Shown here: piece by piece, positions 1 to 10,785 of the stretch
Position numbering within the stretch: the first letter of the stretch is position 1
How the letters are laid out: every line of letters starts with the position of its first letter
From: Adineta steineri
Taxonomy: Eukaryota > Rotifera > Eurotatoria > Adinetida > Adinetidae
Length of the DNA stretch: 64,000 nucleotides
NCBI GenBank assembly: GCA_905250115.1
Contig: CAJNOI010000015.1
Coordinates: 189,283-253,282, forward strand
Reading direction: 5' to 3'
The notes under the pieces: model-generated
Databases searched by the model: none
Seen by the model: only the letters and a program-made list of their open reading frames with translations
Told to the model about the DNA's origin: nothing
Position numbers and translations under genes: made by a program

Positions 1-597
1 CATTACTACTAGTATTCGTAAGGTTTTTTTCTCTAAATGTACACTATATATATATATATATATATGTAGGCAGAAAAAAATTTTTTCTTATTATAGATAT
101 ATATATATATTTATATACATATATGTTGAAAGGAGAATATCTAGGATATTTCTTATCGTCTCGTGATTATTAAACAAGATGAAATTACGCTCGTGTAGTC
201 TTTTCGTTTTAACTAGCGGTGTTTTTTTTGAAAGGTCTTCTTCAAAGGAATAGAATGCCTCCTTGAGTAAATATATTAAGTAGAGATCCAACTTCTGATA
301 TGCTTATTCTAACCTCTAACCTCTTATATGAATGTATCGTAAAAAGGCTGCCCTCGACTATGTGTAAGTATGTACACGATAGAAGACCTTCATTGATGAC
401 AACCACCTCTCGAACAATGCATTCGAATGCGGAAGATATCGATCGTATGATGATGATCATCATCATTTTAACGTCATATATATATATTATATCTCGATTT
501 ACACATATAACTTTCTCGCTTTGTCACTTTATATATATGTATATATTTTAGTTATTAAGATGTAAATATAATTTTATTATTAATACAACGAATAAGA
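1..597. other. 5' flank of the first receptor gene
   Basis: AT-rich DNA with TA microsatellites near 48-64 and 98-115 and no convincing coding region; the short open frames have no recognisable domain. It carries the motif TAACTAGCGGTG (210-221) followed by TTGAGTAAATAT (263-274). The same two blocks recur in intron 1 of the following gene. The promoter of the receptor presumably lies in the last few hundred bases, but no clear core element stands out. Confidence 0.5.
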
Positions 598-2638
598 ATG
601 AACAGTACAACGATAACACCAACTTCTGATCTGATTTCTGAAAATCGCTTTGTTCAATTTGCTTCACGTAGTGAAGAATTTATTCTTCCATGTTTATTAT
701 TAATTGGTACTACTTGTAATACACTAACATTTGCTGTTATGAGACGAGGACGTATGCGACATTCATCATCATGTTTCTATATGGCAACATTGGCTATTGC
801 TGATACATTTGTTCTATGGATTGGTTGTTTAAATCGATGGTTAGAATTATTAGATAAACAAAGACCAATTTTAGCTTGTAATATGTGCTGTAAATTAGGC
901 ACATTTGCATTTTTCTTTTTTGCTGATTGTAGGTAAGTAATTTATAGATTTGATTATATTTATTTTTACTCATATCTACAAGAGGAGGATATATGTCATA
1001 ACTAGCGGTGACAGAGTTTTTTTTAGTTTATCTTTATAAAAATCATGTTCGACTTCAGTTGAGTAAATATGTTAGTTAATCCTTCCGTTGAAAATCAAGA
1101 AATATAATAGTGTTTTTCCTAAATAATGTTAAGGATTACCATTTTTATTAAACATATAAATCGTTAAGTTGTTGTTGTTATTTTGTTGTTGTTAGATCAT
1201 ACTAAACAATAAAATATTCTTTTTTTCTATTAATAGCGTTTGGATAACAGTTGCAATGACCTTCGAACGATATATTGCTGTTTCTCAACCTTTACGTGCT
1301 AGTCAACTTTGTACTATAAAACGTGCACGTTATATGTTATTACTTGTATTTACAATATTTTTCTTATTAAACGCTCATTTCTTATGGACATTTCATTTAT
1401 CACCAACTGTACTTCATTGTATACCATTAAATACTCAATCATTATTCATAAGATATTTTACATGGATTGATTCATTTAAATATTCATTTTGTCCATTTAC
1501 ACTTTTAATAACACTTAATATATTAATTATAAAAAGTTTATTAAATGCACGTAATGCAAATAAATATCTGCAACAAGAAATTTCGAATGAAAATAGTTCC
1601 AATCATCATACAACAAATTATTCAATAGCATTTTCATCAACATCAACAACAAATAATAATCCTAATACATTAATAAAGAAAAAGAAATATAATCTATTAC
1701 GTTCATCAAATCCTTATCAACAACAACAACAATATACATCAACAAAAACTTTAGCATGTCGACGAGTTAATCGTCGTTTAACAACAATGTTATTAGCTGT
1801 GTCATTTGCATTTTGTATTTGTTCAATGCCAATATCAATAATGCAATTAATTGATGCGATTTATTCTGATGTTGAACAACGTTCATCAACAATGAATGCA
1901 GGAATTGCAATAGGAAAAATTATAGCTGAAATATCTCAATATATAAATCATTGTATGTTTAATAGCATAAATAAATCCAACGAAAAAAAAGAAAATTTTT
2001 ATTTTATTTTAGCTTCAAATTTTTTCTTATATGCATTCACTGGTCGAGTATTTCGTCATGAACTTCGTCGTTTATTTAGTTGTCATAATTTCTTATTTTT
2101 TTCTTCATCAACATCATCTCAACGTTTAACAAAACGTGCAAAAAAATTAATGTTACTTCATGGTCCATCACAAGGTGTACATGAACATTTTTATTCAAAT
2201 GGTAAACGTCATACAAGAATATTAGTTGCACCAAAACGAACATCAAATTTATCGGATATTTGTACTTATCGTCAAAGTATTTGTAGTGCTTATTCATCAT
2301 CAGAAATACCATTGACAAATCAAAATCATCAATTACGTCATAATTCAATCTTGATGAATGATGAACAAGATGACCATTATTTAACTTCTTATCAACGTCA
2401 ATCTCTTGGACCACGAGCTAGTTCAATTACACAAACAACTTCAGTTATGTTTCTTGACTCACCAACAACAACTGTGAAACATAATAATAATTCCGAACTT
2501 GTTTCATTTGTTGAAAATATGAGAAATCAACAATATGATCAAACAACACCATTACTTAATTCATGTAGTGAACATACAAGTTCAGGAAAAACTACTACTA
2601 AACCTTATGGTTTAACTGATTTAACATCTAATTCATGA
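598..2638 (+). CDS. Class A (rhodopsin-type) G-protein coupled receptor, long third loop
   Basis: Predicted seven-helix membrane receptor signalling through G proteins; the ligand is unknown, and the overall look is like FMRFamide/neuropeptide receptors of invertebrates. Exons are 598-932, 1237-1952 and 2013-2638, giving 558 residues. TM1-TM2 carry the GTTCNTLTF and LAIADTF motifs. TM3 ends in FERY, a variant of DRY, restored only when intron 1 is removed. Loop 3 is long, Asn/Ser/Gln-rich and precedes TM6. The third intron border is inferred: positions 1953-2012 form a 60-nt GT-AG intron with no in-frame stop, and removing it turns a disrupted helix into NHSSNFFLYAFTG, the usual TM7. The C-terminal tail is about 200 residues, Ser/Thr-rich and low in complexity. 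Family assignment is solid; ligand and subfamily are not. Confidence 0.85.
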
Positions 2639-3699
2639 TATAATTGGAACACGAGATGAAATTTGTTTTTTCATGATAATCAAACATTTCAAACTCTTCA
2701 TTTAATTTTATACGCTTATGTGTATATACATGTATATATATATATATATATCTGTGTCAAAGAAGTGATCGTCCATTGTGTGCATCTTTATTATATTCTA
2801 AAAAATAAAAAAAGAAATCAATATCATATATGAAATATTTTTTCTGTTTTTGTTTATAGTATCGGATCTCTTATGATCAATAAATTATCGAGTGCTCTAT
2901 ATATGTATCACTAGCTAAGTATAATCATATTTAATTATGTTGAAGATTAACTGAAGTACTATTGAACATTACTTGAATTATATTAATCATTGTGTCTATT
3001 ATATGAAATTTTCAGCACAGATATATATAGATTGCAGAAAGATGGATTAACGAGAAAAACGAAGTATTTTGTATAACAAAATTAACTTTGATTATTTGAT
3101 TGTTATCGTATCTGTATTATTATATGTATAAATCAGCTAGGAAGTTTGATAATATTAGTTGTAAAGATGCATGCATATGATTACACTACTATATCAATTT
3201 TTAATGCGATGCGAAGCAAAGCATTTATAAGTAAAAATAAACATGATGGTGAGCACAGTGTTGAATAACTGAAGATTGTCATATCATTATCATGGAGGAG
3301 GCGACTAGTTTTATTAATACCCGCACAACTCACAAGTTTCATAGAAAATATTGATTTTTTTACCAAAATTCAGTTTGCAAGTAAAAAAAGATCATAGATT
3401 CTATATTTAACCATAAAAATAAAATAATAAAATATAATTGGCCGTCGTGCTAGTTTCGCATCGATGAATTTGTTTCCTTTGATCTGTTTTTCTACTCTGT
3501 ACGATATTATTTTCAAAAGTAACCATGTGAAGTTAGTCCTTGAGTGGCAAGAAAAAAACACACACATTCAAAGTCGTTAAAAAATTGAGAAAAAAATCAA
3601 TCACTATCTATATAAAAAAGAGCGGTGATCTTTTTTTCATTCAAACAACAATATCTACTGACAAGTTCACATTCAACAACAAATTACGACAAGATCAGA
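2639..3699. other. Intergenic DNA
   Basis: 3' flank of the receptor with a TA microsatellite (about 2730-2752) and a polyadenylation signal AATAAA near 2804, then the 5' flank of the ART-TPR gene. Nothing else recognised; short antisense open frames here show no domain. Confidence 0.5.
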
Positions 3700-5871
3700 A
3701 TGAGCGGATTAAAATCGAATCAAAATGCTGGTGCATCATCAAATATTCAACAACTACAACAACGTATGGCACAAAATTACCTTCTCATCTGGGTAGATGC
3801 GAACATCGACGAGGGAGAAAAGGATTGCCAAGATACACTCACTCAATTGAAGAATGTGGTCAATGATGTCAAGTTATGTACTGAACCGAATCAGTGCATC
3901 CCAGTACTTAACAAGGTTGATAAGGAACAAGTCTTCGTGATAATATCAAGCCCATTAGGCAAACATTTGGTTCCTGAAATTCATGACATTCCCCGGTTAG
4001 ATTCAATTTACATCTTCTGTGATAATAAATCCAGACATGAAGAATGGACACAACACTGGACAAAAATCAAAGGTGTCCATACAAATATCAAAGAAATATG
4101 TCAAGCATTACAAGTGGCTGTTAAGCAATGCGACCAGGATTCGACTGCCGTCAGCTTTCTCACGGTACATGAAATGGCTTCAACTGATAATGTAAATCAG
4201 TTGGACCCAACGTTTATCTATACACTGACATTCAAGGAAATCCTCCTTGATATCGAATGTGATCGCAAGGCAATCAGTGACTTAGCAGCTTGTTCCCGCG
4301 AAGTTTTTGGTGATAATCCAACTGAATTACAAGTGATTAATGAATTTGAACGTGACTATGATCCACAACAAGCAATATGGTGGTATACACGCGAATGTTT
4401 TACTTACAAAATGCTCAATCAAGCACTTCGAATTTTGGATGTCGATATGATCATTAACATGGGTTTCTTTCTACGTGACGTGCATCAACAGATTCAACGG
4501 TTGTATGAACAACAGATCAGTGCTTATGATGGAAAATCTTTTGTAGTTTATCGAGGACAAGGTCTTATGCAATCAGACTTTGAAAAACTTCAAAAAACGA
4601 TAGGTGGATTCATGTCATTTAACAATTTCTTATCCACCAATAAAACTAAAGATGTGCACCTCGAATTCGCTCAACGTGCTTCATCAAAACCTGACATGGT
4701 GGGCATTCTCTTTATAATGTCCATTGATCCTTCTGTTAAATCAGCACCATTTGCCTCTATCGAAGAGGAGAGTTTTATTAAGAAAGAAGACGAAATTCTT
4801 TTCTCAATGCACACCGTGTTTCGAGTGAGTGCAATTAAACAAATGGACAATAAGAATCAACTTTATCAAGTTGAATTAGAATTAATATCAGATGATGATC
4901 ATCAACTACGATTACTTACAGATCGGATACGAGAAGAAGCTGGTGGCAGTACCGGATGGAAAAAGTTGGGTAACTTATTGCTTCAACTTGGTCAATTTAA
5001 TGAAGCTGAAGAACTTTATAACGTATTACTGGAACACACATCTGATGACGATGAAAAAGTGCATTATTATAATCAGCTGGGATATGCCAAAAATGAAGAA
5101 GGTGATTATGAAAAGACTATTTGGTATTACGAGCAAGGACTTGAAATTCGACAAAGAACTCTTCCTTCAAATCACCCTTTACTGGCTACTTCATACAACA
5201 AAATCGGTAATGTGTATAACAACATAAGACGATACTCAAAAGCATTATCATTTTACGAAAAAGTACTTGAAATTCTCAAAAACATTCTTCCTTCAAATCA
5301 TCCTTTACTATCTACATCATACAACAACATCGCCTTGGTGTATGAGAACATGAGAGAGTTCTCGACAGCACTTTCATACCACGGAAAAGCACTGGAAATT
5401 CGACAAAAAGCTTTTCTTTCAAATCATCCTTTATTGGCTACTTCATACGACAACATTGCCTTGGTGTATGCCAAGACGGGAGAGTACTCGAAAGCACTTC
5501 CATATCATGAAATAGCACTTGAAATTCGACAGAAAACTCTTCCTTCAAATCATTCTGATTTGGCTACTTCATATAACAACGTCGGTATGGCGTGTGCCAA
5601 GATGGGAGAGTACTCGAAAGCACTTTCATCTCACGAAAAAGCACTTGAAATTCGACAAAAAATTCTTCCTTCGAATCATCCTGATTTAGCTGCTTCGTAC
5701 AACAATATTGGTTTTGTATGTCAAAATATGAAAGATTATTCCAAAGCACTATCATATTTTGAACGTACTCTGAACATACTGCAAAGTGCCTTACCTCCAA
5801 CTCATCCTCATCTCAAAAGTGTGAAAGAACGTATTGAGGTTGTAAAAAAAGAACTTATAATGAATAGTTGA
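3700..5871 (+). CDS. Mono-ADP-ribosyltransferase domain fused to tetratricopeptide repeats
   Basis: Single-exon protein of 723 residues. Residues about 20-150 form an alpha/beta region beginning LLIWVDANIDE, of a type often found ahead of this catalytic domain in rotifer proteins. Residues about 190-400 are an R-S-E type arginine ADP-ribosyltransferase domain: R285 in YRGQ, S312 in FLSTN and E363-x-E365 in the EDE motif, so the expected catalytic residues are all present. Residues about 420-715 are TPR repeats of 42 residues, kinesin-light-chain-like, with the last five almost identical in register. Such an enzyme would transfer ADP-ribose from NAD to arginine on a protein bound by the repeats; targets are unknown. 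The start at 3700 is chosen because it has a good context (CAGAATGAGC); an in-frame ATG at 3625 would add 25 unremarkable residues. No signal peptide, so probably cytosolic. Confidence 0.85.
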   Translation: MSGLKSNQNAGASSNIQQLQQRMAQNYLLIWVDANIDEGEKDCQDTLTQLKNVVNDVKLCTEPNQCIPVLNKVDKEQVFVIISSPLGKHLVPEIHDIPRLDSIYIFCDNKSRHEEWTQHWTKIKGVHTNIKEICQALQVAVKQCDQDSTAVSFLTVHEMASTDNVNQLDPTFIYTLTFKEILLDIECDRKAISDLAACSREVFGDNPTELQVINEFERDYDPQQAIWWYTRECFTYKMLNQALRILDVDMIINMGFFLRDVHQQIQRLYEQQISAYDGKSFVVYRGQGLMQSDFEKLQKTIGGFMSFNNFLSTNKTKDVHLEFAQRASSKPDMVGILFIMSIDPSVKSAPFASIEEESFIKKEDEILFSMHTVFRVSAIKQMDNKNQLYQVELELISDDDHQLRLLTDRIREEAGGSTGWKKLGNLLLQLGQFNEAEELYNVLLEHTSDDDEKVHYYNQLGYAKNEEGDYEKTIWYYEQGLEIRQRTLPSNHPLLATSYNKIGNVYNNIRRYSKALSFYEKVLEILKNILPSNHPLLSTSYNNIALVYENMREFSTALSYHGKALEIRQKAFLSNHPLLATSYDNIALVYAKTGEYSKALPYHEIALEIRQKTLPSNHSDLATSYNNVGMACAKMGEYSKALSSHEKALEIRQKILPSNHPDLAASYNNIGFVCQNMKDYSKALSYFERTLNILQSALPPTHPHLKSVKERIEVVKKELIMNS
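5140..5769 (+). repeat. Five tandem 126-bp TPR-coding units
   Basis: Codons for LEI recur exactly every 126 bases at 5140, 5266, 5392, 5518, 5644 and 5770, so the last TPRs are in-frame 42-codon tandem copies. High nucleotide similarity (for example repeated CTTCCTTCAAATCATCCT) suggests recent duplication or gene conversion within the gene. Confidence 0.85.
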
Positions 5872-7844
5872 TAAATAAATAAATAAAAGAATATTTTGTT
5901 CAATTACTTGTAAATTAATTTTATTTTCTAGTATCTCAGGCGCGCGTACAGTGAACAACTCTATAAATAATAATTCTTTACGAGAGTGTTCCCTGTAATA
6001 AAAACAGAAGAAAAAAAAACATATCATCTTAAATAGTGATCTGGAATTAAAACAATCTAAACAAGAATAACTTACATGAAATTGAATTGGTATAGTGTTG
6101 AACGAGGCATTTTATGATGAAGAAAAAGTTAAGAAAACTGCGATATGTATAAATATTTAGTTTGTTGAAAATAAATTCAATTAGAACTTTTACTTCATTA
6201 TTTATCAATAGCAATTTATTGAAGAATTAACGAAGAACGAATCCTTGAAATTTGTATGAGACGGATTTAGCAGAAGAAGTCATATTCAAAAGAAGTAGTA
6301 GTCTCGTAGATGCACAAGTACACTTTGACTTTTATATTTTTCATCATGATTAAGCAATTTCAAACAAGATACTGCAGAAAACAAATCACCATTCAATCTT
6401 ATAAAGGGATTCTCATAGTTCTTTTTAAATGTATCATAATAAAACCAAATATTCATGGATATATATATTACTAATTCTTCTTCAGTTAAAGTATAGTCAG
6501 ATAAACTAAAATTTTTACTGAATTGAGAATTATTTATGGTATTCATGTATTATTCATTTGAAAGAGAAAGAGAACACATCAGTTTGTCTATATACATCTC
6601 AGCCTATAAAAATCAAAGCTCTGTGATATATATAAAGTATTGTAAGACTCACCCAAGATAAAATAATTCATTATGTGTACAATAATAATCAATGATGTAT
6701 TAAAATATCCGTCGTATTCTTTGTATGGAGAATTGAATGTTCAGTTTTATTTAAAGTAGAAATCAAAATCATCTTCATTGGGATTATAGTACTAAGAGTT
6801 GCATGGTATGAAGATTAGTTGAAGATACACTTTTAGATTACTGAAATTCAGTTGCAATTCTCATGATGAGAATATATCTATCATTTTCAACTGTTTGCTT
6901 ACTTCATTTTAGTTTAAAGTAAATCATTCTTCAAAAAATAAAACTTCGTATTTGCCTATGTTTACGATATATGAATGAGGAGTTTTACTCGTTTGCCTAA
7001 ATTTGTACTGAAAATATTACTTTTCTTATAATATCCCTTCAAACCAAGAGTTCAGTTATACAATTTATGTACAGATTTATCTAGGAGTCATTAATAACTC
7101 CAGAACATTAAACAGAATCCAATGTATACTTTCCAAAATATTGCGGTACAAAACTCTACCCGTCAATATCGAAAGGATACAAAAGTCCAGTTGCTCAAAA
7201 ACTAAATAGATCGATAAAATTAGATGTATAGAATTTAAAATCTTCAGAAGTTGTGATAGCTAATTAATTTTTCATACATAAAATATTGCATGAGAGGTCT
7301 TCATTTCGTATAAACAGGCACCGATATGCTGACAACTTGTCACTAACGTACTGCAACCTTGCACGTTTCGAGCTGCTTTCGTCTCTCTAATGTTTTGCTA
7401 GTACTTAAAATGAAACTAATCCTAGGAAAACAAACTCAGATGCATTCGGTGAACAAAGTCATGGCTATTTCTTCCTTTAGATATAATCACTATCAATTTC
7501 TAAATGTAGAAATGCCTTTATTGTTAAAACCCTACGGTAAAAACACACACACAGTAGTTCATAAATTTCCTTTTTCTCATTCCTCCCTGTTAAGAAACTA
7601 CTACTAGACAGCCACCAATCAGTGATTCAAGTAACATCGCAGCAAAAATGATACTTTCGATCGAGCTTTACTTGCTACACTTACAACAATCGCCACAACT
7701 CTGAACTCTCTCCAAACTGTGGACACAAGAAAAAAAAAATTATTGCTATAAGATATCACATATATTTGTTAAATCGATATAAAATCTTGCAAAAATTAAA
7801 AGTAAAAGCTTTCTTGTTGTGGTTGCCACCATTAGTAATAATTT
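5872..7844. other. Intergenic DNA
   Basis: Starts with overlapping AATAAA signals at 5873-5886, presumably the poly(A) signal of the ART-TPR gene. The rest is AT-rich DNA with short open frames in both strands (for example 6286-6546 minus and 7359-7607 plus) that show no domain, no splice-consistent continuation and no codon bias. Nothing else seen. It ends at the 3' end of the convergent LRR gene. Confidence 0.45.
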
Positions 7845-10785
7845 TCACCAATAAGTTATTTTCAGTTCTATATCTTTCTCACATATTTTCCGAAGTTGTT
7901 TCTTTCCGTCTACATCGATTTGATTGCCACCGAGCCCGAGTGTCGTGAGCGTCTATGTGAATAATGAAGTGAAATTAAGAAGAAGAAGAAGAAAAAATAC
8001 TGTTGTTACTTTGTTGATCTGCAGAGCATTGGCGAGATCTTCTGCTCCTTGATCACCGATCAAATTGTATTCGAGGTTGATTGCGGCCAGTGTCTATGGG
8101 AAAAGTGTATAGATAATGAAATAAATTGAAGAAAAAGAAGAGTAAGTATTGTTGTTACTTTGTTGATTAGTAGAGTATTGGCAAGATCTTGTGCTCCGTC
8201 ATCATTGATTCCATTGCCGCTGAGGTTGAGTGTGGTGAGTGTCTGCGTGAAAAGTGTGAGAATAATGAGGTGCAGTAAAGACGAAGAAGAAGAAGAACAA
8301 GTATTATTGTTACTTTGTTGACTTTTAGAGCATTAGCAAGATCTTGTGCACCTTGATCGCCGATTTGATTCTGATCGAGGTCGAGTGTGATGAGTGTCTG
8401 TGTGGATAGTATGTGAACGATGAAGTGAAATGAAGAANNNNNNNNNNGGATAGTATGTGAACGATGAAGTGAAATGAAGAAGAAGAAGAACAAGCTTTGT
8501 TGTTACTTGGTTGATTTGCAGAGCGTTGGCAAGATATTGAGCACCTTGATCCCGGATTCCATTGCGCTCGAGGTTGAGTGTTGTGAGTGTCTATGTGAGA
8601 AGTGTGTAGATGATGAAGTGAAGTGAAGAAGAAGAAGAACAAGTATTATTGTTACTTTATTGATTTTGAGAGCATCGGCAAGATCTTGTGCTCCGATAAC
8701 ACCGATTTCATTGCTTTCGAGCTTGAGTGTGGTGAGTGTCTGTGTAAAAAAAATAAGAATGATGGAGTGATGTGCAGAGGAACACAAAAACGTATTGCTG
8801 TTACTTTGTTGATTTGTAGAGCATTAGCAAGATCTTGTACTCCTTTAGTACCGATTTTATTCCAACTAAGGTTGAGTGTGGTAAGTGTCTGTGTGAATGA
8901 TGAAGTGAAGTGAAGTGAAGAAGAAGATCAAGTATTGTTGATACTTTGTTGGTTTGTAGTGCATTGGCAATATGTTGTGTCCCTTTAGCACCGATTTCAT
9001 TTTCATCAAGGTCGAGTGTCATGAGTGTCTATATGAAAAGTGTGTGAATGATGAGGTAAAGTGAAGAAGAAGTAGAACAAGTATTATTGTTACTTTGTTG
9101 ATATTTAGAGCATTGGCAAGATCTCGTGCTCCTTGATCACTGATTTTATTGTTACAAAGGTCCAGGGTGATGATTGTCTGTATGAAAAGCGTGTGAATAA
9201 TGAGGTGAAATGAAGAAGAAGTAGAACAAGTATTATTGTTACTTTGTTGATTTGTAGAGCATTGGCAAGATCTTGTGCTCCTTGATCACTAATGTCATTG
9301 CCACCCAGGATGAGTGTGGTGAGTGTCTGTGTGAAAAATGTGTAGATGATGAAGTGAAGTAAAGGGGAATGAGTATTGTTGTTACTTTATTGATTCGTAG
9401 AGCATTAGCAAAATCTTGTGCTCCTTTAGCACCAATGTCATTGTATCTGAGATCGAGTATGGTGAGTACCTAGATGAGAAGTTTGTGAATGATAAAGTGA
9501 AGTGAAGAAGAATGATTATTGTTGTTACTTTGTTGCTTTGAAGAGCATTAGCAAGATCTTGTGCTCCTTTAGCACGAACTCGATTCTCTGCGAGTTTGAG
9601 GATGGTGAGTGTCTGTGTAAAAAGTGGATGAATAGTGAAGTGAAGTGCTGAAAAACAAGAACAAGTATTGTTGTTACTTTGTTGATTTCTAGAGCATCGG
9701 CCAAGCCTCGTGCTCCTTCATCGCGGATTTGATTTTGTCCGAGATCGAGTATGATCAGTGTCTGTACGAAAAGTGTTTCAGTGATGAAGTGAAGTTGAAG
9801 AGGAAGAAGAACAAGTATTGTTGTTACTTTGTTGGTTTGTAAAGCATTTGCAAGATGTTGTGCTCCTTTATCATCGATTTCATTGGCTATGAGGTTGAGG
9901 GTAGTAAGTGTCTGTGTGAGAAGTGTGTAAATGATGAAGTGAAGTGAAGAGGAGGAAGAACAAGTATTGTTGCTACTTTATTGATTTGTAGAGCATTCGC
10001 AAAATCTTCTGCACCACTAATACCGATTTCATTCCATTCGAGATTGAGTATGGTGAGTGTCTGTGTAAAAAGTGTGTGAATGATGAAGTGAAGTGAAGAG
10101 GAGGAAGAACAAGTATTGTTGCTACTTTATTGATCTGAAGAGCATTAGCAAGATGTTGTGCTCCTTTAGCACCGATTTTATTATGGTAAAGGTTGAGTGT
10201 GGTTAGTGTCTGGGTGAATGATGAAGTGAAGTGAAGAGAAAGCAGGAAAGTATTGTTGTTACTTTGTTGATTTCTAGAGCATCGGCCAAGCCTTCGGCTC
10301 CTTTATCGCGAATTTCATTGTGTTCGAGATGGAGTGTGGTGAGTGTCTGTGTGAAAAGTGTGTGATTGATAAAGTGAAGTGAAGAGGAAAAAGAAAAACT
10401 ATTATTGTTACTTTATTGATTTGAAGAGCATTAGCAAGATCTTGTGCTCCTTTAACACCGATTTGATTGAATCCGAGGTCGAGTTTGATGAGTGTCTATA
10501 TGAGAAGTGCGTGAATGATGAAGTGAAGTGAAGAGAGAGAAGAACAAGTCTTGTTGTTACTTTGTTGATTCGTAGAGTATTGGCAAGATATTGTGCGCCT
10601 TGATCACCGATTCGATTCGAACCGATATCGAGTGTGTTGAGTGTCTAGATGAAAAAGGTCATGTAAAAACTAGATATAAATAAAAAGTGAATGAGACTGA
10701 CTGTGTTGTGTTGTAACGCGTCAGCCAGAGATTGTGTTTTAATATTTCCGATGCATTCTTTCGAGAGATCTAGCGTATTGGGTGT
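7845..10785 (-). CDS. RNase-inhibitor-type LRR protein, one repeat per exon (20 exons seen)
   Basis: On the minus strand, 19 consecutive exons of exactly 84 nt each encode one 28-residue LRR with the pattern TLTTLNLxxNxIGxxGAQDL followed by ANALQINK. Every intron is phase 0 and 55-75 nt long, except the intron holding the assembly gap. Plus-strand exon starts are 8010, 8159, 8314, 8507, 8656, 8805, 8945, 9094, 9243, 9386, 9529, 9678, 9828, 9977, 10126, 10263, 10412, 10561 and 10702. The terminal exon 7845-7952 gives a 35-residue cap ending KITYW and a TGA stop. All exons are open, which argues for selection on the protein. The 28-residue GAxxLAxAL type matches the NOD3/ribonuclease-inhibitor LRR family, a horseshoe used for protein binding. 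No exon upstream of 10785 joins with certainty; the best candidate is the F-box-like exon at 12253-12404. No NACHT or CARD domain is visible. Confidence 0.85.
8010..10785 (-). repeat. Tandem exon-plus-intron LRR units of about 145 bp
   Basis: Not only the exons but also the introns are related: most begin GTAACAACAATAC and run through CTTCTTC and CACTTCACTTCA tracts to an AG before ACACTCACC. The duplicated unit is therefore exon plus intron, about 140-155 bp, repeated 19 times. Paralogous exons 12 and 16 (9678-9761 and 10263-10346) share an unusual GLADALEINK ending, a sign of duplication of blocks of several units or of gene conversion. Confidence 0.85.
8438..8447. other. Assembly gap (10 N) inside the LRR array
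   Basis: Ten Ns lie in an intron of the LRR gene. The 34 bases just before the gap (8404-8437) are repeated exactly just after it (8448-8481), so the two contig ends probably overlap or one or more units are missing. The true repeat number of the LRR gene is therefore uncertain. Confidence 0.95.

Noticed and set aside
3540-3866. Overlapping frame ahead of the ART-TPR gene
   Set aside because: Different frame, Lys-rich, overlaps the start of the well-supported gene.
7359-7948. Plus-strand open frames as small genes
   Set aside because: No domain, no splice continuation, and the second overlaps the terminal LRR exon antisense.
8167-8493. Minus-strand continuous open frames reading through LRR introns
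   Set aside because: They depend on unspliced introns and on the N gap; GT-AG phase 0 splicing gives a consistent repeat protein instead.
8623-8913. Plus-strand open frame through the LRR region
   Set aside because: It is the antisense shadow of LRR exons and their TTC-rich introns; the minus-strand exons with regular 84-nt spacing explain the sequence.
7845-10785. CRISPR-like or satellite array because of the regular 145-bp period
   Set aside because: The period is explained by LRR exon plus intron units with conserved reading frame.
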